From Tricholoma matsutake (Eukaryota; Basidiomycota; Agaricomycetes; Agaricales; Tricholomataceae), in contig AP026548.1 in the NCBI GenBank assembly GCA_026075535.2, positions 10,106,001 to 10,170,000 of the forward strand: a stretch of DNA of 64,000 bases, in the 5' to 3' direction. Below are positions 20,521 through 32,699 of this stretch, piece by piece (within the stretch, counting starts at the first letter, position 1; each line of letters opens with the position of its first letter). A program made the translations under genes and the position numbers. The notes below the pieces were generated by a model. It made no database searches. It was not told the DNA's origin and saw only the letters and a program-made list of their open reading frames with translations.

Positions 20521-22204
20521 GAAGGGTTTTCCATTGATGTGGGAGAGTTACTGGATGTGGGTTTGTCTTGTTTCTCCAAAAAGTCATGAGGATGATTTGA
20601 AGAGGAGAGATTGATGGCTGGACCAGTATTATTTAAGGATAACAGCTGAGGATTGATAGTGTTATATGGATATGGCTGGTGAAGAATCTCTGGATTGATA
20701 TGAGAATGAAGTGAAGCTTGCAAGGTGGTGGAAGGGTCCTGGCTTAACAATTTGATGTCAATTGAGGGAAGTTGGAAATTTGATGCTGCTTTCTCCAACA
20801 ATTCTGCTTTGATTTGGTGTGATGCAGCAGGAGAGAGATTTTCAGGAATGATAGGTGGTGTGAAAGGAGATATGATTGATGTTGATGCAGTGTTTGGCTG
20901 CAAACCAGCTGTGATGGATGTAGAAGCAGACACAGTGATAGTGGCTGGTGAAGCAATGACCATAGATAGAGGAATAGCTGTGGAAGATTGTGCAGGTGGA
21001 GGGGGCTGAATGATTTGGCACCACTTGATGAATGTGGTGTGAAGAGGCATGACCTTAGTGCTGATAGTGGTGATGAGGGTCTTCCAATGCAGATAATTGT
21101 TGATGAGAGCTGTCATTTTGGTGAAAGTTCTTTGTTGTAAATCTGATCCATAGTGAGGTTTCCAGGAAGATGAGATCTGTGTGAGATGTCTTATACTTGC
21201 AAGCTCAAGAGAATCTTCATGGGTCATAACCTCATGAAATATCTGCGAGTAACAAGGACAGGATATGAAAAGATAAAGGAAAGGCATAATCACAAAGATG
21301 GACACTTCATCTGGAGTACTCAAAGCAGTTTCTGAAGTATGATGACCGTTGGTGGTCCAGTGTTTCTTAATAAGGCCATCCATGTAATTTGCGATATTTG
21401 CAGGATATTCTTCATTCATCTGACTCCTTGGGGCAGTGCAGAACTGAGACCCTTGGTGCCCAAGAAGAGTATGATCTAGGATTTGATGAGAAATAATAAT
21501 ATTTTGTGATGAAAAACTGGACATAAACTGATGATGCAATAGATATTTTTGATATGGAGCAAAAATTTGCCGATATAGGAAGAGTCATGTGAGACCATGA
21601 AAGGATTGAGAAACTATAAGAGAAGATGTGAACAAAAGGAAGTGAAGAGAGAGAGAGAGCATACGACTGGACTGAATACTGTAGTTCCATCTTTCCATAG
21701 TGCTTCATAGATGGTGGTTAATGGGATGGGTAGCTGTGTGATAGCACATTTGTCTCTGATGGCCAAAAGTTTGGTGTATTTTTTGTTGGCATAGTCGGGA
21801 TCTCCACCTGACAAAAGATTGTATGATCTGTATGGATTTCCATTGAGACTTTTGAGGAGTGATTCTGCTTGATCTGCACATGTGGTGATGACAAACTGCA
21901 TAGCCTGTAAATTAATTAAGTATTGAGACATGTGAGTGTTTTAATGATGAAGCTGGAGCATCTGTCTTACTTGCTCGATTCGAGATTTTGTGAGAGCAGA
22001 ATATGCGGCCTTGCAATTCAAGGTCCATATTCCACCTGCACGTAAAAGGCAGATGAGATCTGGAATGACATTTGGGTATTTCAGAAGGGTTTGAAAGGTG
22101 TTGATCTTCTCTGTTTTTGCTTCGCCTTCTTGATGGGTGCACTTAATGATGGAAAAGATCTGAGAGATGCTGCATAAAATCTTTACAGGAACTGTTCGCT
22201 GCAC
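20505..22204 (-). CDS. Five-exon hypothetical gene, splices cleanly
   Basis: Exons on the minus strand are 22204-21971, 21904-21665, 21613-21529, 21475-21306 and 21242-20505. The four introns (66, 51, 53 and 63 nt) all have GT-AG ends and keep one frame for about 487 residues. The central part reads GGDPDYANKKYTKLLAIRDK, FMVSHDSSYIGKFL, NEEYPANIANYMDGLIKKHW and HEDSLELASIRHLTQISSSW; the tail is Ser/Thr/Pro-rich. The first exon opens without ATG after a TGTGCAG acceptor-like site, so an upstream exon is likely. I recall similar multi-copy Agaricomycete proteins of unknown function, unverified. It has no in-frame stops, unlike its neighbours. Confidence 0.72.
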
Positions 22205-23447
22205 AATTCTCTACTAGTATACATACCAATTACTTGTAACTATCAGCACATCAAAGGATATTTGCTCATGGAACTTAGCATGTTCAAATCATTACTTGAG
22301 TCAGACACCACAGTTACATAGCATCAAACAAGTTGCATAAGTAAAGTTGAAGTTGAGTCATAAATGTTGAGTCACATGTATGTTGATATTTGGCGATTTA
22401 TTACACCATATCTTTTTCTCATACTTCCATCTCCTTGACTGTGGCTCCCCCTACTTGTTTGCTTGGTTCTCAGCCAGCATCTGATGTGTTTGGGATTGGA
22501 TTAATTGCATGCCTTTTGTCAACTCCTCAGATGATTGTATACTGTACTAGTACATCAGCAAACTCTGACTTTTCCCACAGCAAGTCATAGTGCCACAGCC
22601 AATCGTGTAGCAGCCCATAGCACCCATAGCACAACCAGTGGCAACATAGTATTGACTAGTGTTGCACAACATTTTCCCCATCTATTTTCTAGGAGCCTAG
22701 GAGCACTTCCCAGGAACTGTCAATGGCATCACTGGCATAGTATCACTTTCCACTTTTGACAAAAGTCTAATAACCCTGCCCTAACATCCATGCACAGCCA
22801 TGCATGTGCATGTTGAATTTGTTCAAAACCATGAAACTGTTCATCTTCGACACTTAACTTTTCCCATCATGTCCCCCTCAGTTCTTCCTCTCATTGCGTC
22901 CCTTTCACTTGTGCCTGCCTACTACCTTCGAGGCATGATTTTTGCACACCAGCACGATTGACATTCAACATTTGCTCATCCACATCTGTCATCATTCATT
23001 ATGGTACTGTAGGCATCAGGAACTGTTTTACTGCTCAGGTAGAGGCCACAACCCCAACACAAGGTCGATAGCAAACTGTATGTGCTGAGTGTTTCAGGGT
23101 ACACAACAATTGCTAATGAAATTTATCAGGTACCCACTTCTTAACATCTCCCTCGAGCCCTATCACAATGTCCTGGCCCAACACCACAACCACTGTTCTG
23201 TAGTACAATTCTCAAGGTATGTCATCAGCAAAAATGTTTGTATGATACCTAACCTTGTAAGAATTACATGTGGTCACCAGGCTTGCCACTATGCAAGGAT
23301 GTGTACCAGGCATGTACCAAGCTGTATAGCTATACCTGCCTGGTATGCCTATACTAGGCCCAAAGAGGCTTCTAGACAGCTATCTGTAAGTACAGTAGCC
23401 TCATAGGCCTATGCAACATCAATACCAGGTAAGACAATGCCCCATGG
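22205..23447. other. Stretch without a convincing gene
   Basis: Only short frames occur. The stretch 23270-23430 contains repeated short blocks around ACCAGGCATGTACC and CCTGGTATGCC, which form weak inverted pairs. I see no LTR ends or conserved protein. Confidence 0.4.
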
Positions 23448-24771
23448 TCAAATGTAAATTAAAACTGTAGATCTAAAACTCTCTAAAGCCAAGGTCTTCA
23501 TCCTCATCTTCACCATCTTCTCTGCCAAGCTCATTATTAAGCAGGTCCTCATTGTCATCCTGCCATTCATTTGCATCCTCATCCTCGATGGCCTGTTTTC
23601 TAGTATACCCATAATCACGCTCATCTTCTGGGTCATCTTTGATACCGGGCTCTATCTCATCTTCACTTTCCCTTGCAAGGTCATCATCTTCATCTGCAGT
23701 AGAGCCTTCCTCTCCCTCGTGATTTTGTTCTCTGTGATCATGGTCACTCAAGAATTGATCTGTTGCCATGCACGTAGATTTGTGACCAATGCCTCCACCA
23801 CAAAATCGCATGACCATATCACAGTCAACAAACCTGCGAATTCTTGAGTGTCAAGTAATTGGGGAGAGATTGAACTTACATTCCCACATAGTAAAATTTC
23901 CAGTCCTCACCCTACTCAGAAGTCAATCGTGCAATAGAATTTTGCTACAATAAGTCACCTGTACAACCATAAGAAAATGCGGGAATAAGGTGCACCCCAC
24001 AAATGACATGTTGCAGATCCAGAAATCCAAATGCAAAAGGATTGTCACTATCCACAAACCCAAAGCGATGCAGCTGTTTTGCATTCCAGCCTGCCCAATG
24101 CTTCAAATCTCAACTGTACCATCATATCCAGAGAAAAGACATATGTTGTGGCTCAGAGGATTGCGAATGTGGCCCGGTATGTTGCACCATGGCATTAAAT
24201 ATACCAATGATCCAAGTGTACCAGTAGGGGTGAGTGCAAACCTGACCACTCTCTTGATCTTCATGTGGCAGAACCATGATATCAGCATGTGTACGCAAAT
24301 TTAGAGAATCTTGAGAATGTTACAGATCATATGTCATGTAATTTACCTGCATTACCTTGTGTTTATAGATTCAATTGTTGACGAAGGTGAGAGTATTTTG
24401 TTCCTCTGGAGTAAATGAAACCTTGTCGCCATCATATTCTTGTCCGAGTAAGCATGCGAGTAAATGGTCTTTCAGGCAAGAAACAAAGCCCTATATGGGG
24501 TTATTGCAAAATTAAAATAGAGATGTATCCACGACAATTGACACACTTTGGTTGCTGAATCACCTTGATGACCAGTGAGCCATTTAGCCAGATCAATCTT
24601 GTGCTCAAAATCTGTTGGGATCTCATAGTGCTTATGCAGTGAACTCAATGGTAAGACCTCTGAATCCTGAAATGATACACATGGATCTGGCACAGCCTTC
24701 TGAGCTAGGAGATCCCCGTATTTCCTCTTGCTATTCATTTTGCTTGTTGATGGTGGGGTGTAACCATTCAT
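23448..24771 (-). pseudogene. C-terminal remnant of a Plavaka-type transposase gene
   Basis: Plavaka elements are a fungal DNA transposon group. On the minus strand the remnant reads PLSSLHKHYEIPTDFEHKID, CLKDHLLACLLGQEYDGD with FTPEEQNTLTFVNN, a stop, QVNYMTYDL, THADIMVLPHED, HPYWYTWIIGIF, and after several frame changes FVDCDMVMRFCGGGIGHKST followed by an acidic tail. This block order is what I remember from the C-terminal part of Plavaka-associated Agaricomycete proteins. Multiple stops and frameshifts show that it is dead. The catalytic part expected further upstream is not recognisable. Confidence 0.58.
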
Positions 24772-24799
24772 CCTGTACAGAATTCACTCACAGTGCTGT

Positions 24800-26100
24800 T
24801 GCTCAGTGATACCTCGGGTATACTGGCCTTTGTGTACACGTGGATAGAACTGCTTCTCTCAATGGTGCTCCAGCTCACTTCAGGCAACCCCCCCTGACCC
24901 CCTAGTTAGGGTAGATTGTCCCACCAAGAAAGACTACCCTAAGTAGGCCTAAGACCAGGGACTAGCTCCAAGCTCTATGGTCTTCCCCATGCTTAGGTCT
25001 GGGTGTCCCAATTGGGAAGCCCAGGAGTCAGCTTGGTCCAGCTTATAGGAGTGTATCTGGACCAAGTATATCATGGGGAGGTCCAACTGTTGTGGGCATT
25101 CCCACTGTAGATCTGGTCTAGTCCCAAGTATGGGGGACTCCCTATCTGTCACATCACACATTGCTGGGCATCTCCAGCCATACAAATCTTATTTGAAAGT
25201 TATGTAGTCCTAGCCTTGAAATATACTTTAAATGACTACCAAGGTCTGTTGGTGGAAATAATACTAGATGAGAAAGTAGTGGAGACTCCACTACTAGTTT
25301 TGTAGTTGGACACAAGTATGACTCAGATAAATACAACAATATGGATGTTTTATTTCAGTATTGAGACCAGTAACTACTCTATTGTTATGTTTATAATAGT
25401 GGATTTGAAAAAGAATTTGTAGTATAGAAGTTTGTGACCATTAAAAGTTGAATCTTGGAGTCATCTCTTTTTTCCTCTCTTTTTTCCTCTCTTTTTCTTA
25501 AGCTGCCAAGAACATAGTACTATTCCCAGTTATTTAATAAATGGCAGTGCACAAGAGAGAAACACACAAAAACAAGAGAGGACATCAGAACCGGTAGTGT
25601 CAAATATGACTGAGATATCAACATTGAATACATAATTTGCATAGACATAAGTTGGGCATAAATCATACATCATAGTACAGATAGACATAAGTATGGAGTG
25701 GACATAAGTATGGATGGTATTGGTAAAGGAAAACTGGTTCAGAATGATCACCAGATAAAGAAAAACTCATTCAACATGATGAATGGTCAGGTATAATAAC
25801 CAGCATCATTGTACAAGTCATAACCATTGGGATCCTCACCAAGTAGCTCAAGGTAATCTTCAAACACTCAATGTTGTCTGTGTCATGAAGGTCCCACTTC
25901 CGAAGAATGTGGCATTCTTGAACATGATGAATCAGCTACTTGATTTCCAGCTCGACATGGCATAGGAAGTACTTGGCGAGGAGTGTGCTCATCAGTGTCA
26001 TGAATCTTGCATTTCTTTGCCAATGGCTCAACAGAATGTTCACACTGTTGAGAGACCATTAAATGATGAGCTTGATTTCCATTGCTGGGTTGAGACTCGA
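24800..26100. other. Stretch without a convincing gene
   Basis: Bases 24880-25330 hold several small inverted repeats (for example CTACCCTAAGTAG near 24940) but no frame of interest. A polypyrimidine tract with three CTCTTTTTTC repeats lies near 25466-25500. The rest gives only short frames. Confidence 0.35.
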
Positions 26101-26613
26101 CTATATCACATCTATTATGTGCAAGAGGTTGGTGATATGCTTGACCATTGTTAGATTGTCCAGTTTCTGTGGGACCTGGAGGAGATCGACAAGATGGAAT
26201 GTGTGTATCTGCTGGTATTTCTCATGGCAGGTAATGGCCATCTCCAATAGGTCCATTGTCGTACTCATCATAATTGATATTTCGCATGTGTACACCTGTA
26301 TCTGCATGAGAACAAATGTTGAGGTCTGCATCAGTGGCATGGCATTGATGATGGGCTTGAACAGGTGCCTGGAGTGATGGATATATTTCATTCCAGAAGA
26401 TTCCTCATGATACCCCTGATGGTGATGGGTGGCAAGAGGAACATTGTGTGACCTTTGCTCATCATATTGTGCAGTTTCTGGGTGGCAGTGAAGGGATTGC
26501 AGGGATTCATGATGACAAGTGGTCACATTGGAAACACATCCACAGTCATTGACAACTGTTGGATGTGGATCTTCATCCCAACTCTCAGTAGCATGTGGCA
26601 CCTGAGACTGTGC

Positions 26614-29258
26614 TCAATGAGGGCATGCATGTGCACATGGAGTTTCCTCTGGATCTGAAGCCTCTGCAGCAGTGCATGAACCAAGTGTAATGTGGGGGGG
26701 TACATAATGTCGGTGTTGGTTCTTGTTAATATATGGAGTGTCTGTAGTAGCTGCTTGTGGAGCCTGTGCCAGATGAGGACAGCGTGGGCATGAGTGTGGA
26801 TTTTCATTGAGATCTGATGACTCTGAAGCCAACAGATGGGTTGGTATTTGGCCAGACTGCCCACTCTTGCTCTGCCCAACCATTTGCATGAATTTCTTGG
26901 ATTCTATGAGTGTCATTAGTGTATTTGCTGGTTTACAATTATGGAGCATGAGAAGGACCAACATCAGCTTTTCATTGGGTAGTTCTTTCTCCTCTATGCA
27001 ACAAGTGTCACAATACAACATAAAACTAATCAATAAACCACATACCATCTGTCCAAGGTTCAATACGACACAGCGGGCGCTCATCCACAACCCCATCCTT
27101 GCCTTCATCATGAGACAATGCCTGAATGCATGCAGAAATCAACTTTGTCAGGACTTTGGATTTAAGGTCAACTTTGAGGTTAAAGCCAGGCCCAGGAACC
27201 TTTCCAATCTCAGCTGGCCAACCAACCAATCAAATTTGGTAATGGAATGCAAATTCAGGCCAGCATGCTCAAGCCATCTGCATCTTCTTTGCATCGCCAG
27301 GGTGAACTTGCTCATGAATGATACATACTAGAGATGACAGGATTAATATCACATCAAACATCTGGGAAAGAAAGACGTACAGATATTGCCACACAGAAAT
27401 TCCCCAAATAAGCGATGTGTACGATCATGTTCTCCCTTGCCATGTATCTTGTGAAGGTTGACTGAATATTGCTCCTATGCATATTCTCTTCCAGCCTTCA
27501 GGGCTTCTAAGCCCCTGTAGTAGATTGAGCATAAAAGAAAGGATGAAATGGAAGCTAGCATGGCTTACTTGAACATCCCTTCATAATCACTTAGCTGTTT
27601 CATGACTGTCAAATCGTATGTATTCCACAACTCCTTGTACAGCGGCCCACTACCCACACCATGCTGGATGTACAACCTCTCAAATCATGGCTGTGGTTGA
27701 TGATAAACCCAAAGCAATGAACACTGTACTGCTCCCATGCAATCAGACCCTGTTGCGGACTGTTCAAGACATGTTCAACAAAATGAATGAGAACTCACCA
27801 AATAATCAAACTTGTCCACAATATTGGCTACCACAGCATCGAAGTTACCATCGTTCTTCTTCAAGTAGATGAAATCTTGCATTTTTGATCCATACCAGTC
27901 GAGCTGTACCTTGAAATGGAGCCATCTAGCTGCTGGGTCATCAGCCTTGTTGCCAAGCTCAACAAGCTTCTTGTTGTACTCTTCATGAATGATGCCAGCA
28001 TAATCTGCACTAGACACTACAGTAAGGTTAGAAGTCTGAGCAAAAACAAAAAAAAATCATGCATACTATCATCTTCACATTTGATTTTGCCATCCTCAGG
28101 ATACCATGACTGGAAGGCATTCCATATGTTGATGCGATGAGGCTTCACTGTGTTTTCACCAACAATGTTGAACAACAGATCGACAGGCTTCCCCTCTTCA
28201 CATGCAATTGCTGCCACTGTCTCATGGTAAATTTGCTGGGCCTCAATCACTTGAGCTTTAGCGGCTGCTTGAATGGGGCCTGATCTGAACAGTTGTTGTG
28301 TGATCCAAGACATTGCCTGCATCATCCCCATCATAGCTCAATGGATGATGACTAGTGGATGCCTTTCTTTTCCTCTTTCCTTTCCCCTTCTGTGCAGCTG
28401 TGAACTGTGGTGGTGAGACTGGTGCTTCCTGATCAAGTATGCGATCATCTTCCTCATCTCGTTCTTCTTGTGTTGGAGTTACAGCCCGAGGTCCTCTAAA
28501 GCGAATTTTCTGCAGATGCATCTGGTCATCATCCCTTCTCCTCTCAGAATAATCAGACCCAGAGGGGGAGCTGAGTGGAAATTTGGGGGTGTGTTTGCTG
28601 GAGTTGGCTGGAGATGAGTCACTGGAGTTGGCTGGAGATGAGTATTTTCTGGAGTTGGCTGGAGATGAAGGGGATGGTCGTGGGGTCTCATGATTGTTGG
28701 CATCAGGGGGAGATGAAGGAAAATACAGTGGAGTTTTACTGCATTGTGACTCATTATTGTTATTCTGCACATCCTCCATTGAGGCAGGGGAACAAGCCAC
28801 ATGATGGCATGGAGACACATCCATATTCAAGGGCGATTCAGGGACTGGAGTTTGGGGAGTCTCACAATCATCATGAGCCCACCTTACATGGGTGGAAATG
28901 AATGCGGCATCGGGATCAGGATTGGGGTCGCTTTCCCCATGCCCAAGTAATCGTGGTGCTGGTGATTAATGTCGCTGGGGTTTGAAATATGGGCACTATA
29001 AAAGGTGGAAACCTTGCGAGGAAGACATGAAGGAGGAGGAGCAAGATTCTGAGCATGCGCAGCACAGGTGACATCATTAGAGCTGGGAGAAAGAGGTGCA
29101 CTTGCAGCAGCCACATCCCCAGAACCAGTAGGCAATGCAGCCATTGTTTTGGCTTTCACTCTTGCAGTCTTCTGTTGTCGTTTCGGAAGAGGTGTAGGAT
29201 GGGTATCCCCAACATTGACAGGTGTATTGAGTGCAGCAGCAGCACAAGTAACGGGCAT
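26614..29258 (-). pseudogene. Gene B: multi-exon gene of an expanded fungal family, lightly decayed
   Basis: The minus-strand gene starts with a low-complexity Pro/Ser region (28884-29258 and 28258-28830), then QAAAKAQVIEAQQIYHETV, NIWNAFQSWYPEDGK and SADYAGIIHEEYNKKLVELG. It continues to VGWPAEIGKVPGPGFNLK and IEPWTD, and ends with a CPRCPH-containing tail at 26614. Introns with GT-AG ends restore the frame at about 28066-28018, 27800-27752 and, after PWTD, 27051-27000. Two in-frame TGA codons between 27230 and 27290 sit where Arg would fit (MA-TGA-ACWPEF and I-TGA-LVGWP). The family seems to be one of the multi-copy Agaricomycete families; function unknown. Confidence 0.6.
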
Positions 29259-29437
29259 AGTGTGCAGTAGGATGGTGATAAGTTGAACTTGAGATGGGTT
29301 GGTCTAGAGGTCCTGGTAAAGAGTCAAATGAAAAAATAAATGCAAAAATACTCTAACTCAAGTTGAACCATAGTTATTGAGGTGGCCCAAAGGCTAAAGC
29401 AAACAATGTAATGCCATTGTCCAAAGATCTATTTATA

Positions 29438-31560
29438 ACATGCAAAGTGACCCAACAATGACGATGTTCAAAAACAGCAATATGAAAATAATAGTTAGAT
29501 GTACAAAACAGGGAATTGGAACATAGCAAATGAATGTTAGGGCCTGGACAAAGGAACCTGCAACTGATGAAGGACTATTGCTGCACGACTGAAAAAATGG
29601 AAGAATGACTGTGTATAGAGCTTTGCCACCGCCAGTCAGTTCAACTGCAGAGTATTTCTCAACAGGTTTTTCATGGAACCAATTTGCAATGGTGTGCTTC
29701 CATTCCATCCTTTCATCAGCCTCTTCATCGTGAGAAGGTAAGGTGCTTGCTCAGCTGTTGAAGGAGCAGCTAATCCTTGATTGGCAAGGCTAAGATCAGC
29801 AACCAGACGTGGGCCATGTCCTGGAAAGCAAGCCAGCACACAATCTTGATGTTCCAGTGAGTCATCAACCACTAATTGTGCTCAGTGGTGCAGAGCAAGC
29901 AATCCAAATCTGAAATTTAGCTCATAGAGCTCCCAAAGGATCTCCTGACAGACCTCAAAGAAAGGTAGCACTCCTGTCAACAGTTCTTGTTCCCGCCAGA
30001 AAACTTGCTCACCCCCTGTCCTCAATTCCAGCCCTGCTTCATCCAGACAATTCCTGAGCAGCTGGTGCATGTCTGCATGACAACAACTGCTATTCATCTG
30101 CTCCTTACTCCCATCCGAAATTGTTGTATTACCATAGGTAAGCATTGTATGCCAACTCTGATTTGATAACACTTGTGCTGATGATTCCGAGGATGTCAGC
30201 CTGTAGATCAGAGCCGGCCATTGCTGAAGCCAACTGAGGAGTAATTTTGCTTGCGTTCTGGTGATTGACCTCCATAGATAACACCAGGTTCAGGAAATGC
30301 ATAACCCACATCTGTTGCATGACTGAAACATCCCACTTGATTGGCTGGATTGGCATCAACTTGCCCCAATGCATGATGGCATGCAGGAATTACCAGGGGT
30401 ATCAGTGGATTTGGTTCCTCTATGAATTTGTTTCACCCCACTGAAGGTTTTGAAGTTTGACCAGTTTTTCGATTATCTGATAACTCAGTTAGTAATGGAA
30501 TGCGAAGGTGGAGAAAGTATGTACATGGTTGCCCCTGAGAAGGTTTGTTTTTTGCAGTCTGACTAGCCATTGGAGTTGAAGACTGGTTAGAGCTAGAAGA
30601 CGATGGTTGGTCCACTGAGGGCTCATCCACAATATCAAATGGATTGGGGTAGGAGAAGAAAGCTCGAAGGGAAGCATGGAACACATGGGATCAATTTGGA
30701 TGGTCCACTCAATCAGAGAAGAAGGCCTTGAAGGGGGGACTGGTATCTTCAAGACAAAGGTAATCCTCAGGAAGCCGCACATTGGTGACAGAATAAATCC
30801 TTGCAGTGTAGAGCATACCATATGGACAGAAAAGCCAAACAGGTAGGCCTGCACACAGAAAGTCTTGGACCACAACAGGATCATAAGTGAAGACCCCCAT
30901 CCTCAATTCCACCATGCTCACAACAGGGTGAAGACCACACATACATGGACGGAACACTTCCAAGTAGTCTAGTGCAGCAAGGAGCTCCAAATAGCACCTC
31001 GGCACATACTGAACATTGATGAACACCTGATGATGACTCATGGGCAAATTTTCCAGCCTTTTCATGCCCTGCATAAGTACAGTCAAGAATGAGAGTATAG
31101 CTTCATTCTTCTTCTCAGAAGTTTTTGCTGACATGAACTTTTCTGCATGAGAACACAGTGAAGACACCATGTATGAGAGATAGGTGAAGTGTTTCCTGTC
31201 GATCAACCCTAACCCACTGATGCTAGTTGCAGTGGTTGGCACAAAGTCCTTGGGTTCTGGATCCCACCACATAATGGACATTGCATTGTCAGGCCCAGGG
31301 TGCAATGGAATTGAACCTAGATGACAATCAGAGACAATGCACGGCTGCAGCCACTGAAGTGGATCATCATTGCCATATCAGAAATCAGCATGAATACACA
31401 TGTTGTGGGTATGACCAAGAGGGGGCTGGGGAACAAATTCCATGTTCAGGCTGGTAATGAACCATTTGCTGTTTCCAACCACAGCACCCACTCACCCGTC
31501 ACCATGTTCAAAACTCTCATCTGATAGTCCCAGTCAGAGATAGTGGGAATGCATAAGTTC
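29438..31560 (-). pseudogene. Gene A: expanded fungal family of unknown function, broken
   Basis: The main segment (31305-30709) reads LHPGPDNAMSIMWWDPEPKD, then long helical stretches, LAALDYLEVFRPCMCG, VELRMGVFTYDP and LPVWLFCPYGMLY. A Ser/Pro-rich segment (30684-30433) and a C-terminal part (29872-29438) with LMKGW and HTIANWFHEKPVEKY follow in other frames. Upstream codons from 31560 (MCIHADF, TGA, YGNDDPLQW) fit the same protein with TGA in place of Arg. I remember many Agaricomycete paralogues of this type without assigned function. It lies directly upstream of gene B on the same strand, so the two may have moved or duplicated together. Confidence 0.58.
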
Positions 31561-31729
31561 TGTTGACATACATTGATTATAATTTTTTTTGTGGAGGAGC
31601 AAACTGTGGTCCAAGTTCAGTACTTGGGGAGTACTTTACACTCCCCCACCTATTCCGGTTGGAGAGCACCTGCTGTAATAAAGCAATTTGGCAAACCGGT
31701 CCAGCCTTCTGGTGATGAGTTTGAAGAAT

Positions 31730-32059
31730 TTACCAATTTTCCTGTGCAGTCTTGGAAGGGCTTATGAAAGTGCACTCAGAGGGCGCCACTCCAGATGTGA
31801 TGACAGTGTACGCAAGATGGGAATTAGCCATCCAGTTGGAATGAGCTTGAGGCTCTGCAAGTTCCGGCTTTTTCAAGTCGCCAGTAACATATTCAAACAG
31901 CCCATTGAGGAAAAGTGTAATAGTAATGTCTTCGCACCATTCTTTGTAGTTAGATTTAAGTTTATCAAGCTTCACACCAGTATAGTGTGTGGAAAGTCAA
32001 ATAAGGGGGACAGACAGGGAATTTGTTTCCTGGGAAGTCATCTTTGGGGAGTTTGACAT
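31730..32059 (-). pseudogene. gag: Copia-type gag remnant
   Basis: From an ATG at 32059 the minus strand reads MSNSPKMTSQETNSLSVPLI, a TGA, then LSTHYTGVKLDKLKSNYKEW, NGLFEYVTGDLKKPELAEP, NWMANSHLAYTVITSGVAPS and KTAQENW. This is the start of a Ty1/Copia gag (the SNYxxW and LNGLWEYV type motifs). The TGA again fits a former CGA. The reading frame ends at 31730 and no protease, integrase or RT follows, so only the 5' end of the element survives. Confidence 0.75.
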
Positions 32060-32079
32060 ACTAAGGTCCTAAGAGGTTG

Positions 32080-32600
32080 GAGACAGGAAGGAGAGCTGGT
32101 GCGTGAGGCAACAAAGAGATGGAAATGTGGCAGAAAACCAGAACACATCAAGATAAGATAAGATCAAAATAGAGGGTGATTGAACATTGATCAAAGGAGA
32201 CAATCCCAGATTGTCAAGTGGCTAAGGAGGATTTCTATCATCACTTAAAGGTGACAGAAGTGGCCCATAACCTACAGAGATCCAACCTAAGCAATACACA
32301 TGTAAACTCAGTCAGTGTATAACAGACTCTATTGATCACTACTGTACCTAAGTGATACATGCATGAACTATAAATAGTACTGTAAGTGATTGAGTATATG
32401 GATCGAGCAATGTAGCCTACTCACCTCAGTCAGTGTATAATGGACTGAGGTGTTCAGTAAGTATATGTGGATATATATACTAAGTGAGTAACAATGAGAA
32501 TAAGATAAAGGGAGATTTAGAAAGGGAGAAATAAGAAGGGGAAATTTTGCATCATATAATGTTCTATAATTAGCACACCATATCAAAGGGGCACAAATGT
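32080..32600 (-). repeat. Probable 5' LTR region of the Copia remnant
   Basis: This AT-rich, non-coding block lies directly upstream of the Copia gag start. It contains TATA-like runs and two copies of CTCAGTCAGTGTATAA about 110 bp apart. The position suggests the LTR and leader of that element. Exact ends were not found and no second LTR is visible. Confidence 0.4.
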
Positions 32601-32699
32601 GCCATTCACAGTGCAGATCTCAACATATAATAATCTGTGTACAGTGTAGTCATTGGTTAATATAGTATGTACAAACATATAGTGACTTTATAATGAGCA

